Counted from the first letter of the stretch, positions 1 through 6,501 are shown. The stretch: DNA of 8,716 nt from CAYXFD01 sp964464175 (GCA_964464175.1 CAYXFD010000047.1:1-8716); one strand, 5' to 3'. The notes: generated from the letters alone by a model not told the origin. Made by a program: numbers and translations.

Positions 1-19
1 GTTATTTGGTATTTGGTTT

Positions 20-43
20 TCACACAGTCTCCGTGCCCCGTCT
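20..43 (+). repeat. Dispersed 24-bp repeat, left-end copy
   Basis: The sequence begins tcacacagtctcc and ends ccccgtct. Its reverse complement matches 8673-8696 at 22 of 24 positions, the two differences being adjacent, so the window carries one copy near each end in opposite orientations. It lies within gene-free DNA rich in other repeats. It could be a dispersed genomic repeat at which an assembly contig broke, or the ends of a larger element; the sequence alone does not decide. Confidence 0.6.
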
Positions 44-88
44 CTACGAAAAGATGTTTACCATCAGATGCCCTCTCTGTTTTATGTA

Positions 89-109
89 AAACAAGTTGGC
101 AACTTGTTT
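89..109. repeat. Palindrome, 9-bp arms with 3-nt spacer
   Basis: The arms aaacaagtt (89-97) and aacttgttt (101-109) are perfect inverted repeats around ggc. The same palindrome type recurs at 5776-5798 with 10-bp arms and a ggt spacer, and in a decayed form around 5722-5741. It resembles short palindromic intergenic repeats; it has no T-run that would make it an obvious terminator. Confidence 0.75.
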
Positions 110-204
110 ACCTGCTATTCCTTCCTCGGGTTTTTATCTTTACTTCGAAGCTTCTTTTCCGCAGGATTTTATCTTTTCCTCTTGTTACTCTTCTGCTGGG
201 GCAT

Positions 205-246
205 CTGAATGTCTTTGCCTGCTTGGGTGGCGGGTGGGAATAGATC
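205..246 (+). repeat. 42-bp direct repeat, copy 1
   Basis: This block runs from ctgaatgtctttgcc to gggaatagatc and is identical base for base to 6502-6543. The flanking DNA is only loosely similar (the preceding bases are ttctgctgggg here and ttccgctgggg there). Such conservation inside otherwise diverged repeat DNA points to recent copying or to constraint. Confidence 0.85.
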
Positions 247-288
247 CTCTTTTCTTCGAAGCTGCTTCATCCGCAGGATTTACCCTTT

Positions 289-469
289 TTCCCGGCATCG
301 CAAAAAACAGCGTTAATAAAACCGTACGAGAGACTGCTTCGGAGAAACTGTCTGACGAACGAAGTGAGGAGTTTTTCGGGAGAAGCAGTCACGAGAAGGT
401 TTTTAGCTGTTTTGTTGCAGCCGGCAGCGTTTCTTTGTTACTTTCTTTGGGCTGTTGCAAAGAAAGTAA
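289..469 (+). repeat. Structured repeat element, copy A
   Basis: This element aligns without gaps to 6611-6760, from ttcccggcat through accgtacgaga, the loop and cgagaaggttt to gccggc. Helix 1 pairs GACTGCTTC (332-340) with GAAGCAGTC (382-390), nine perfect pairs enclosing 41 nt. An inner helix pairs 342-349 with 370-377 (eight pairs, one wobble). The end loop, 350-369, is nearly identical in both copies and contains gacgaacgaagtgagg. A small helix may form between 404-407 and 423-426. The last hairpin pairs 438-449 with 458-469, twelve perfect pairs with an 8-nt loop. Copy B keeps helix 1 with different bases, which suggests selection for a fold in RNA or single-stranded DNA. The strand given is only the direction in which I describe it; no promoter was identified. 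A small protein containing DERSEEF is a weaker alternative reading. Confidence 0.6.
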
Positions 470-480
470 GTAAAAGTAAA

Positions 481-601
481 TAGAAAGTGCTTAGAAAGTG
501 CTTAGAAAGTGCTTAGAAAGTGCTTAGAAAGTGCTTAGAAAGTGCTTAGAAAGTACTTAGATAGTACTTAGATAGTACAAAGAAAGGACTTAGAAAGTAT
601 A
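481..601 (+). repeat. 11-bp tandem array, eleven units
   Basis: Eleven units of 11 bp follow the last hairpin of structured element A. The first six are identical (tagaaagtgct); later ones decay through tagaaagtact and tagatagtact to tagaaagtata. The agaaag core equals part of the 3' arm of the preceding hairpin, so the array may have grown from that arm. It ends 23 bp from the stop codon of the metallo-beta-lactamase-fold gene. The unit length is not a multiple of three, so it is unlikely to code. No leader or spacer variation suggests CRISPR. Confidence 0.95.
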
Positions 602-624
602 TTAAAACCTTATCCCCCCCAATC

Positions 625-1410
625 CTACACATCAACCAGCGGTGTAGTCCTATCCTGCAGCGAGATATTTATCTTCGTTGTAGCATTGATACTATCTATA
701 AAAGAGTTCATTAGCTTTTCGACAATCGAGGGATGATTATTCTCATCGCTCAGATGAGCCAGGATAATATTCCTGAGGTTCGGATGAAAAATCTGAGTCA
801 GTATCCCAATAGCCTGATCATTGGAGAGATGCCCGTTAATACTCTTGATCCTCTGCTTCAAGCTCCAGGGATAAGAACCTTCCAGCAGCATGGTAACATC
901 ATGATTACTCTCCAGGATAAGGGTCGTTGAGTTTTTCAGCTTCTCCAGAAGCATTCTGGAGCAAAACCCGAGATCGGTAGCAATACCGAGTTTCCTATCC
1001 GGATCTCCCTCCTTCATGATAGTGAAGTTACAGCTATCAACAGCGTCATGAGAAGAGGGGAAAGGGTGGATCAGCAGATCACCGATCTGAAAATAGTCAC
1101 CAGCCTGAAAAAAGATGATATCGGACAGGACATTACGGAAATATCTGACAGAGGAAGAATAGGTGAGTTCAGTTATATAGAGGGGTACTTTCAGTTTGCG
1201 GCAGATAACTCCGGCACCTTTGATATGATCGGAATGCTCATGACTGATCAATATTCCCTTTATCTTTTCGGGGGAGAGGGCGAGATATTCTAAAGCTGCC
1301 TGTGTCTTCCGCCAGCTTAAACCGGCATCGATAAGCAGCTTGGTCTCTTCGGTTCTGACAACGATACAGTTACCTTCACTACCGCTGGCTAATACTGCTG
1401 TTTGGAACAT
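625..1410 (-). CDS. yycJ: Metallo-beta-lactamase-fold hydrolase, YycJ/WalJ family
   Basis: This 261-residue protein is about the normal size for the YycJ/WalJ family of metallo-beta-lactamase-fold hydrolases. The N-terminal ASGSEGNC (8-15) is typical of the family. The metal-binding signature SHEHSDH lies at residues 56-62, with further likely ligands His121 (SSHDA), Asp146 (ATDLG) and a histidine in ESNHD (167-171) or LAHLSDENNHP (218-227). There is no signal peptide, so it should be cytoplasmic. Family members are phosphodiesterases; a Firmicutes YycJ has been reported as a 5'-3' DNA exonuclease, and in Firmicutes the gene belongs to the walRK operon, which is absent here. It is the last gene of cluster 1, 66 nt after the YhaM-like gene. 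The start has only a weak purine-rich site (agaaaagaa). The exact substrate is not shown by the sequence. Confidence 0.9.
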   Translation of the reverse strand: MFQTAVLASGSEGNCIVVRTEETKLLIDAGLSWRKTQAALEYLALSPEKIKGILISHEHSDHIKGAGVICRKLKVPLYITELTYSSSVRYFRNVLSDIIFFQAGDYFQIGDLLIHPFPSSHDAVDSCNFTIMKEGDPDRKLGIATDLGFCSRMLLEKLKNSTTLILESNHDVTMLLEGSYPWSLKQRIKSINGHLSNDQAIGILTQIFHPNLRNIILAHLSDENNHPSIVEKLMNSFIDSINATTKINISLQDRTTPLVDV

Positions 1411-1476
1411 TTCTTTTCTACCGGCTTAGAGTTATAGTATTGGGAAATCCCGGAAAACGCTGCTGCGGTTCCCTGA

Positions 1477-2436
1477 TCAATCTTCTTCCTGCTGACCGAG
1501 ATAGAAATACCGGTTATTCAGTCTGTCGAATTCCGTCCATTCGGAAGTCCCTTCTTTCACTCCCTGCATAAGCTGCAAGACTCCGCTGGTCTGGGCATCG
1601 AGATTATCGGCATAATGGAGAACTATCGCTTCCAGGGTCTGGGGTAATCTCACTGCCCCTTTTTCATACTCACCGTGGTGGGAAAGAATGAGATGTCTTA
1701 ACTTGAGGAGTATCTCAGCGGGGAAAGCATCGATGGCAGCGGCTTTTCTGGTGACCATTTCATCGGCGATGGTGATATGGCCGATCAGTCTTCCGATATT
1801 GGTAAAATCGATAGCCGCTTTCATCGAATATTCTTCGACTTTACCGGCATCGTGCAATAAAGCACCGGCTATGAGGATATCTCTGTCAACGGGATAATGA
1901 TGGGCAGCGAAATCGCAGATAACGGCAACGGCGATGGTATGTTCCAGCAAACCACCGGCATAGTTGTGATGCCAGTTTTTAGCTGCCGGGGATTTGATAA
2001 AGGCGGTCAGGAATTCCTGATCATCGAAGATATCGGTCAGCAGTTGCTTTATGAAGGGATTATTGATCCCTGAGATGTATGCAAACAGGCTGTCTGCCAT
2101 CTGATTGACATCTTTGCTGGTAGCCGGAATGTACTCTTTCAGATCGTACTCATTTTCTTCGGCAACCCGGAGATTGGTGATCGTAATCTGTAACTGCCCT
2201 TTGTAGTCTTTAACGATCCCCTTAATTTTAATGACATCACCTTCGGCGAAGATCTCATTTATCTGCTGGGCATTAGTCCAGACATTGGCATTGACCGATC
2301 CGTTCTGGTCGCCAAGCCGTAATCTGAGGTAAAAATCCTTTACCCCCTGACGCAATTCCTTTTCCTGAACGAGAAAGAAACTGACAATTTCTTTATTCAT
2401 ATACGCCGTTAGGTCACGTACACTAATTCTTTCCAT
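1477..2436 (-). CDS. yhaM: YhaM-like 3'-5' exoribonuclease (OB fold + HD domain)
   Basis: This 319-residue protein has the two-domain layout of the YhaM family: an N-terminal OB-type nucleic-acid-binding fold (about 15-95, including FYLRLRLGDQNGSVNANVW) and a C-terminal HD metal-dependent hydrolase domain (about 155-285). Likely metal ligands are His166 (GGLLEHT), His195-Asp196 (LLHDAGK), His220 (IGHI), His253/His254 (LSHHGE) and Asp277 (YADNLD). YhaM proteins are Mn-dependent 3'-5' exonucleases that trim RNA and some single-stranded DNA; B. subtilis YhaM has nearly the same length. It should be cytoplasmic. The start is backed by an AGAGG site 7 nt upstream. It lies 51 nt after the PHP gene and 66 nt before the YycJ-like gene. 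Assignment to the family is firm; the substrate is inferred. Confidence 0.92.
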   Translation of the reverse strand: MERISVRDLTAYMNKEIVSFFLVQEKELRQGVKDFYLRLRLGDQNGSVNANVWTNAQQINEIFAEGDVIKIKGIVKDYKGQLQITITNLRVAEENEYDLKEYIPATSKDVNQMADSLFAYISGINNPFIKQLLTDIFDDQEFLTAFIKSPAAKNWHHNYAGGLLEHTIAVAVICDFAAHHYPVDRDILIAGALLHDAGKVEEYSMKAAIDFTNIGRLIGHITIADEMVTRKAAAIDAFPAEILLKLRHLILSHHGEYEKGAVRLPQTLEAIVLHYADNLDAQTSGVLQLMQGVKEGTSEWTEFDRLNNRYFYLGQQEED

Positions 2437-2443
2437 ATATCAA

Positions 2444-2448
2444 CCTCT
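2444..2448 (-). promoter_or_regulatory. Ribosome binding site of the YhaM-like gene
   Basis: On the minus strand, AGAGG lies 7 nt before the ATG at 2436. It supports this start over any downstream methionine. Confidence 0.6.
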
Positions 2449-2487
2449 GTGTCTTTTGGTGAGCAATTCTTTCCCGGAGCGAAATAA

Positions 2488-3570
2488 TCAGTCCGGAGAA
2501 ACTACATAAATGTTATTGGTAATGATCCAGGCTGCCCCTAAGCGTTCTACCTGGAGACGATAGAACCCGGGCGAAGCGATTGGAAAAGAGCCGCATTTTC
2601 TTTTCTCTTTCTTGATCATTATTCCATCTTTGATAAGTTTTACTGTGGCAGGATGCGGCAGATTGTAAAAGAATTCCAGCCCCTTTTCCCATTTTATCTC
2701 TTCTCCGAAGCTGACCCCTTTTCCTGTCCTGTTCCCGATCCCGGCATAAAAGCGGTAAGGATAACCCTGGCGGTAATTGACGATATAACTGTTTCCTCTT
2801 TTCAACGCCTGCAGGATATTATTCTTGCTGGGGACGATCTCTTCACTGAGCAGCACGTTCGTTCTTATTGTCCGGAAAAGATAATTATGGGTCAGGATCC
2901 GGAACTTGATAAACAGGAGTTGATGCCTTGTCCCGTGAGCATCGGTGCTCCCGATCGCTGAAATTCTTTTCCCTTTTCTGTTCAGGTCATCCCAGAGCTT
3001 AAGGTTTTCCGGGAAAGGGTTCCGGACATACCAGCCCGGAAAGAACAAGAGCAGGAACCCGTTACGGCGGGGATGCAGCTTTGACAGCCAGCTCGAAGAG
3101 AAATTCCAGATCTCCAGACCGTCAACCTTTTCCAGGAGTTCGGTTTTATCCCAGATATAGAGGGGATAATCTTTACAGACCCGCTTCTCGAAGGGATGGG
3201 CGGCGAAAAGGAAGCCCTTCTCTTCCCGGACTCTCTCGATATATTCTTCTACCGGGAGATTATCTGCGGGAAGAGCGCTTTCGAAAACCAGCAGGTGATG
3301 ACGATCATCCGGGTCATTCAATTCCGAACCGCCGAACACAAAGGGGAGATAAGCCTTTTCTGTCCTGAATCTCTCCAAACTTTTTTCTAAGGTCTCTTGA
3401 TCAACAACTGCTTGATGGTCGTTCAGGGTAAAATAGTCGAGACGGTGTTTGTGAGCAGCTTTAAGGATAGTATCAAGGCAGATATCACAGTCATAGGAAA
3501 AGCAGCTATGATTATGAATTGCTCCCGACAGCTCTCTGTATTTCCGTTTCAGTATGGTAACTGACTGCAT
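2488..3570 (-). CDS. PHP-domain metallohydrolase, CehA/McbA type
   Basis: This 360-residue protein is a PHP-superfamily phosphoesterase. Motifs in order are GAIHNHSCFSYD (17-27; His19, His21), LNDHQ (49-53; Asp51-His52), GGSELND (80-86; Glu83), HLLVF (92-96), AAHPF (124-128; His125) and STDAHG (208-213; Asp210, His212). These supply the usual tri-metal ligands. After residue 270 comes a beta-rich domain ending WIITNNIYVV, like the C-terminal beta domain of CehA/McbA-type PHP proteins. No clear signal peptide is present, so a cytoplasmic location is likely. The family hydrolyses phosphoesters or related bonds, and the substrate cannot be read from the sequence. The gene starts 28 nt after the Omp28-like gene with only a weak GAAGAGAGA site, so translational coupling is possible. 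No catalytic residue appears to be missing. Confidence 0.88.
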   Translation of the reverse strand: MQSVTILKRKYRELSGAIHNHSCFSYDCDICLDTILKAAHKHRLDYFTLNDHQAVVDQETLEKSLERFRTEKAYLPFVFGGSELNDPDDRHHLLVFESALPADNLPVEEYIERVREEKGFLFAAHPFEKRVCKDYPLYIWDKTELLEKVDGLEIWNFSSSWLSKLHPRRNGFLLLFFPGWYVRNPFPENLKLWDDLNRKGKRISAIGSTDAHGTRHQLLFIKFRILTHNYLFRTIRTNVLLSEEIVPSKNNILQALKRGNSYIVNYRQGYPYRFYAGIGNRTGKGVSFGEEIKWEKGLEFFYNLPHPATVKLIKDGIMIKKEKRKCGSFPIASPGFYRLQVERLGAAWIITNNIYVVSPD

Positions 3571-3598
3571 TCTCTCTTCGCTTTTCCGCTGCCCTTGA

Positions 3599-5623
3599 CT
3601 AAGGTAAGATCACAAATTTGCGATAGAAAGATTCTCGTCTTCCTGTAGATGAAAGTGTCTCTATGCGGGCAAAGTATATTCCGCTGCCGCTTCTTTTCCC
3701 TGCCGCCGATCTGATGTCCCAGACCAAACTTTGTTGATTGCTTCCCGGCTTATCGGTCAGTTCTCTCACTAACTGACCCTTTATATTGAATATCTCTATC
3801 CTGATCGCCTGCATCTCCCTGGCTGCGGCAAAACTGAAGTTAACAGCTCCATCCCTGCCGGCCGGATTAGGATAGAGGGTTACCAGCGGGCTGATCAGTT
3901 CACTGTTGAGATCTTCGGCATCGAGGTTCATCAGGTCAAAGTCCCCGAGATTGAAAGTTCCGGTGTAATAGACTTTCTTAGTGATACTGTCCTGCAGCCA
4001 GTAGATAAGATCGAAATGCTCCCGGTTCTCTTCGCTGATATCCCGGAATATGGTTCCTACCGTTTGCAGGTTATGAGTCCAGTTAAAGCTCTGTTCTAAC
4101 CCATAACCGAGAGTCAGGGTTCCTAAGCCCTCAAAACGGTTCAGATAAATGGGGAAAGGACCGCTCAGAAGATCGTCACTTCCGGACACATTCTCAACCA
4201 GAGCCAAATTCATCTTCAGGTTCGTCAGGTCACCGGGGAAGATGTAGGTGCTGTCGTTCTTCAGAGTAAAATCAAGATCTACCAGCAGATGTTCCGGATC
4301 GAAATATTTCCGCATGGAATCATCCACAAGATAGAGGAAGGTAGCGGCAGAGGAGCTCTCTATGGCAGTAGTAAGCGAGTCCGTATATCCCGTAAAATAG
4401 CCCCCGATTCTCTTTTCTCCTTCGACAATGGTGAAGGGATAGCCGCTCAGTCCGTAAAAATCCTTCTTAAGAGCAGCGTCCGGAATAAAATAGGGCTGAT
4501 CGGCAGCATTGAAGAAATAATTGATAAAGAAAAGGGAATCAGCCGCCAGCGTCTGCTGGTTATCAAAGATCGTCATACTTGATTGGTCGTCCGATCTCAA
4601 GAAGAATTCCGTCAGGTAATGTTCTCTCTCCAGTTGAAAGTTATTGAAAGAAAAGAGAATGAGATTATTGGGAGAATAACTGTCGTCATCATACTGCAGT
4701 TCCGCTCTTAACCGGTATTGGGAAGGGTAGGCTAAAAGACGGTGAGTGTACTGCGGCAGGTCTAAAACATAGGTTGTATCGGCTCCGGCTGCCAGATCCA
4801 GATCCAGAGGGATGGTAACATTCCATTCAGCGGCTGCCGGATTGGAGAGTCTGACCGAAACGCCGATCAGATCATCAATATGAGTGCCGGAATTGTTTCT
4901 TATCGTCAGCTCCGGATAGATGTTTCCCCGCGGATTGAAATTACCGAGAAACCGGAAAGAGGAGAGCTCCAGATCGTAACTCTCATCTTCGGAGTATAAG
5001 ATTCCGGCAAGAGTGACCAGAAATTCAGAGGAAATATTTGATTCCGCCATATTGGCAAAATATCCCGGGACAATATCACCTTCCGGTGGTACCCAGAAGT
5101 AGCTTTGAGAACCGTCAACGGCAGATGCTCCCATAAACCTGTTCTGGTCGCTGCCGGTCTCATATTCGATAACTACCCAAAAAACCGAACCGGTAACATA
5201 ATCCGTAGGGATGAGAGGGAAACTGTTCCATCCTTGACTTATCTCGATGTTGTCATAGGCGACGGCGAGTGAGTCTAACGGCTGAAATTCTTCCCGATAG
5301 ATCTTCAGGTCGAAAGTCCCCTCATCCTGAGGGAAATAGACACTTAACGACTGAACCATAAGGGAGTCTATACCGGTTATATCTCCGACATCGAATTTTA
5401 CAGCCCAGGCGTCAGTCCCGTACCATAACTGGTCAAGAGAGTTGTTATGATAATAGATACTCGTTTGCCGGGTATCCTGCCCGACATAACCCTTGTCGGA
5501 GGGGATAAAATCTATTCCTGCTCCCGGCTCGGAAGCATTAACATTCCCAATGAACAGCAGACACAAGAGAATGCCTGAAATTATTGGGAAAAGAACAGAC
5601 TGATAACTCGATGCTTTGTCCAT
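3599..5623 (-). CDS. Secreted Omp28-like protein with T9SS type A sorting domain
   Basis: This 674-residue protein starts with a signal peptide (hydrophobic 10-27, likely cleavage after VNA at 28-30). Residues 40-205 are a beta-rich domain I do not recognise. Residues about 335-560 resemble Omp28-type thioredoxin-fold proteins: HYLTEFF (335-341), FFINYFFNAADQPYFIPDAA (365-384), FYGLSGYPFTIVEG (389-402) and later LIYWLQDSITKKVYY (539-553). The Cys-x-x-Cys position is occupied by RSDDQSSM, and the only cysteine is Cys21 in the signal peptide, so a redox role is unlikely. The C-terminus, about 580-674, is a T9SS type A sorting domain: LYPNP (583-587), IEIFNIKGQLVREL, GIYFARI and a final KFVILP. 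It should be exported, moved across the outer membrane by T9SS and anchored or released. It is the first gene of cluster 1. A weak AGG lies before the ATG. Its specific function is unknown; the Omp28 match is by motif only. Confidence 0.85.
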   Translation of the reverse strand: MDKASSYQSVLFPIISGILLCLLFIGNVNASEPGAGIDFIPSDKGYVGQDTRQTSIYYHNNSLDQLWYGTDAWAVKFDVGDITGIDSLMVQSLSVYFPQDEGTFDLKIYREEFQPLDSLAVAYDNIEISQGWNSFPLIPTDYVTGSVFWVVIEYETGSDQNRFMGASAVDGSQSYFWVPPEGDIVPGYFANMAESNISSEFLVTLAGILYSEDESYDLELSSFRFLGNFNPRGNIYPELTIRNNSGTHIDDLIGVSVRLSNPAAAEWNVTIPLDLDLAAGADTTYVLDLPQYTHRLLAYPSQYRLRAELQYDDDSYSPNNLILFSFNNFQLEREHYLTEFFLRSDDQSSMTIFDNQQTLAADSLFFINYFFNAADQPYFIPDAALKKDFYGLSGYPFTIVEGEKRIGGYFTGYTDSLTTAIESSSAATFLYLVDDSMRKYFDPEHLLVDLDFTLKNDSTYIFPGDLTNLKMNLALVENVSGSDDLLSGPFPIYLNRFEGLGTLTLGYGLEQSFNWTHNLQTVGTIFRDISEENREHFDLIYWLQDSITKKVYYTGTFNLGDFDLMNLDAEDLNSELISPLVTLYPNPAGRDGAVNFSFAAAREMQAIRIEIFNIKGQLVRELTDKPGSNQQSLVWDIRSAAGKRSGSGIYFARIETLSSTGRRESFYRKFVILP

Positions 5624-5842
5624 AATTATTTACCTGTTACCCAAATTAATTGCAGAAAGAACTTGTAAAGCAATTTATTCTCCGAAGCCGGTGAATCCTG
5701 GAAAAACCTCTCATTTCAGTACAATTAGTTGGCAACTTATTTCTTGCTCTGCTCTCGCAGGTTTTCCTTTTTAGTAGAACAAGTTGGTAACTTGTTCTCC
5801 GCAAATTACCAATTTGCGGTACATTTTCTTGCTCTGCTTCCA
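5624..5842. other. Upstream region of cluster 1 with small palindromes
   Basis: This gene-free stretch precedes cluster 1. It contains a decayed copy of the acaagttggcaacttgt palindrome (about 5722-5741), two abutting palindromes (5776-5819), and two copies of ttgctctgct (5744-5753 and 5829-5838), the first followed by tcgcagg. The same string recurs near 8575 followed by tccgcagg. The promoter of cluster 1 should lie here, but no box was clear enough to call. Confidence 0.6.
5776..5819. repeat. Two abutting perfect palindromes
   Basis: The first palindrome pairs agaacaagtt (5776-5785) with aacttgttct (5789-5798) around ggt. The second, starting at the next base, pairs ccgcaaatt (5799-5807) with aatttgcgg (5811-5819) around acc. 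The spacers with flanking bases are themselves complementary: ttggtaa (5784-5790) can pair with ttaccaa (5806-5812), giving a mutually exclusive fold. The pair lies about 150 bp upstream of the first gene of cluster 1. Confidence 0.8.
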
Positions 5843-6475
5843 ATGGACTTGCTTCTGCTCCCTCTGGTTCTCCTCTTTTCTTCGAAGCTGTTTCATCCGC
5901 AGGTTTTTCACTGCTTTATGCAAGGGCAGAGACGCCCTTGCTACATACTTGCTTCACTACCCATGGACTTGCTTTTCTTCCTCCGGCTTTTACTCTTTAC
6001 TTCGAAGCTTTTCATCCGCAGGTTTTTCACTGCTTTATGCAAGGGCAGAGACGCCCTTGCTACATACTTGCTTCACTACCCATGGACTTGCTTCCCTTCC
6101 TCCGGTTTTTACTCTTTACTTCTAAGCTTTTCATCCGCAGGTTTTTCACTGCTTTATGCTAGGGCAGAGACGTCCTTGCTACATACTTGCTACACTACCC
6201 ATGGACTTGCTTCCCTTCCTTTGGCTTTTATCTTTACTTCGAAGCTTTTCATCCGCAGGTTTTTCACTGCTTTATGCAAGGGCAGAGACGCCCTTGCTAC
6301 ATACTTGCTTCACTACCCATGGACTTGCTTCCCTTCCTCCGGTTTTTACTCTTTACTTCTAAGCTTTTCATCCGCAGGTTTTTCACTGCTTTATGCTAGG
6401 GCAGAGACGTCCTTGCTACATACTTGCTACACTACCCATGGACTTGCTTCCCTTCCTCCGGCTTTTATCCTTTCC
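5843..6475 (+). repeat. 119-bp tandem array with 237-bp dimer period
   Basis: Five units start at 5881, 6001, 6120, 6238 and 6357 (spacings 120, 119, 118, 119), preceded by a partial unit from 5843. Each unit runs through ttcgaagct, catccgcaggtttttcac, a small hairpin, ctacatacttgct and cccatggacttgctt. Units 2 and 4 are identical over their length. Units 3 and 5 are nearly identical and share changes absent from 2 and 4 (ttctaagctt, gctagggc, gtccttgc, ctacactac). The array therefore grew by copying a dimer. Long open frames cross it, but the same bases are read in different frames in neighbouring units, so they are not genes. No insertion-sequence gene is nearby. Confidence 0.95.
5920..5941. 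repeat. Hairpin inside each 119-bp unit (first copy)
   Basis: Arms gcaagggc and gcccttgc (8 bp, perfect) enclose the 6-nt loop agagac. Copies recur at 6039-6060, 6158-6179, 6276-6297 and 6395-6416. Those in units 2 and 4 are perfect. Those in units 3 and 5 have gctagggc and gtccttgc, leaving one T-T mismatch and one G-T wobble. Confidence 0.85.
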
Positions 6476-6501
6476 TTCCCGCTATTCTTCCGCTGGGGTA
6501 A

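Larger units (their letters stand above)
1..288. other. Gene-free repeat mosaic, left flank
   Basis: No credible gene is seen here. The stretch holds the 24-bp repeat (20-43), a perfect palindrome (89-109), a block at 113-140 shared with 6556-6588, two copies of a ttcgaagct...ccgcagg module (about 143-168 and 254-278), and a 42-bp block identical to 6502-6543. The open frames crossing it have no ribosome binding site and consist of translated repeat DNA. It leads directly into the structured element at 289. Confidence 0.7.

Noticed and set aside
289..469. Integron attC site
   Set aside because: The paired arms resemble attC in being folded, but the expected GTTRRRY-type core sites and an integrase gene or gene cassettes are absent.
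438..469. Rho-independent terminator of the YycJ-like gene
   Set aside because: The hairpin is AT-rich and is not followed by a U-tract in the minus-strand direction.
96..473. 125-codon plus-strand open frame across the left repeat region
   Set aside because: It spans several repeat modules, has no ribosome binding site, and the counterpart region at 6393-6807 does not keep one continuous frame.
481..601. CRISPR array
   Set aside because: Units are 11 bp with no spacers, and no cas gene is present. The 119-bp array also lacks unique spacers.
4906..5163. 85-codon minus-strand open frame
   Set aside because: It lies wholly inside the 674-residue gene in another frame and has no domain or start signal.
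5642..5673. Bacteroidota-type promoter before the Omp28-like gene
   Set aside because: TTAATTTG partly fits TAnnTTTG, but the upstream TTG is spaced about 21 nt away and the match is too weak in AT-rich DNA.
5646..5843. 65-codon minus-strand open frame upstream of cluster 1
   Set aside because: Its residues derive from the palindromes at 5722-5819 and it has no credible start signal.
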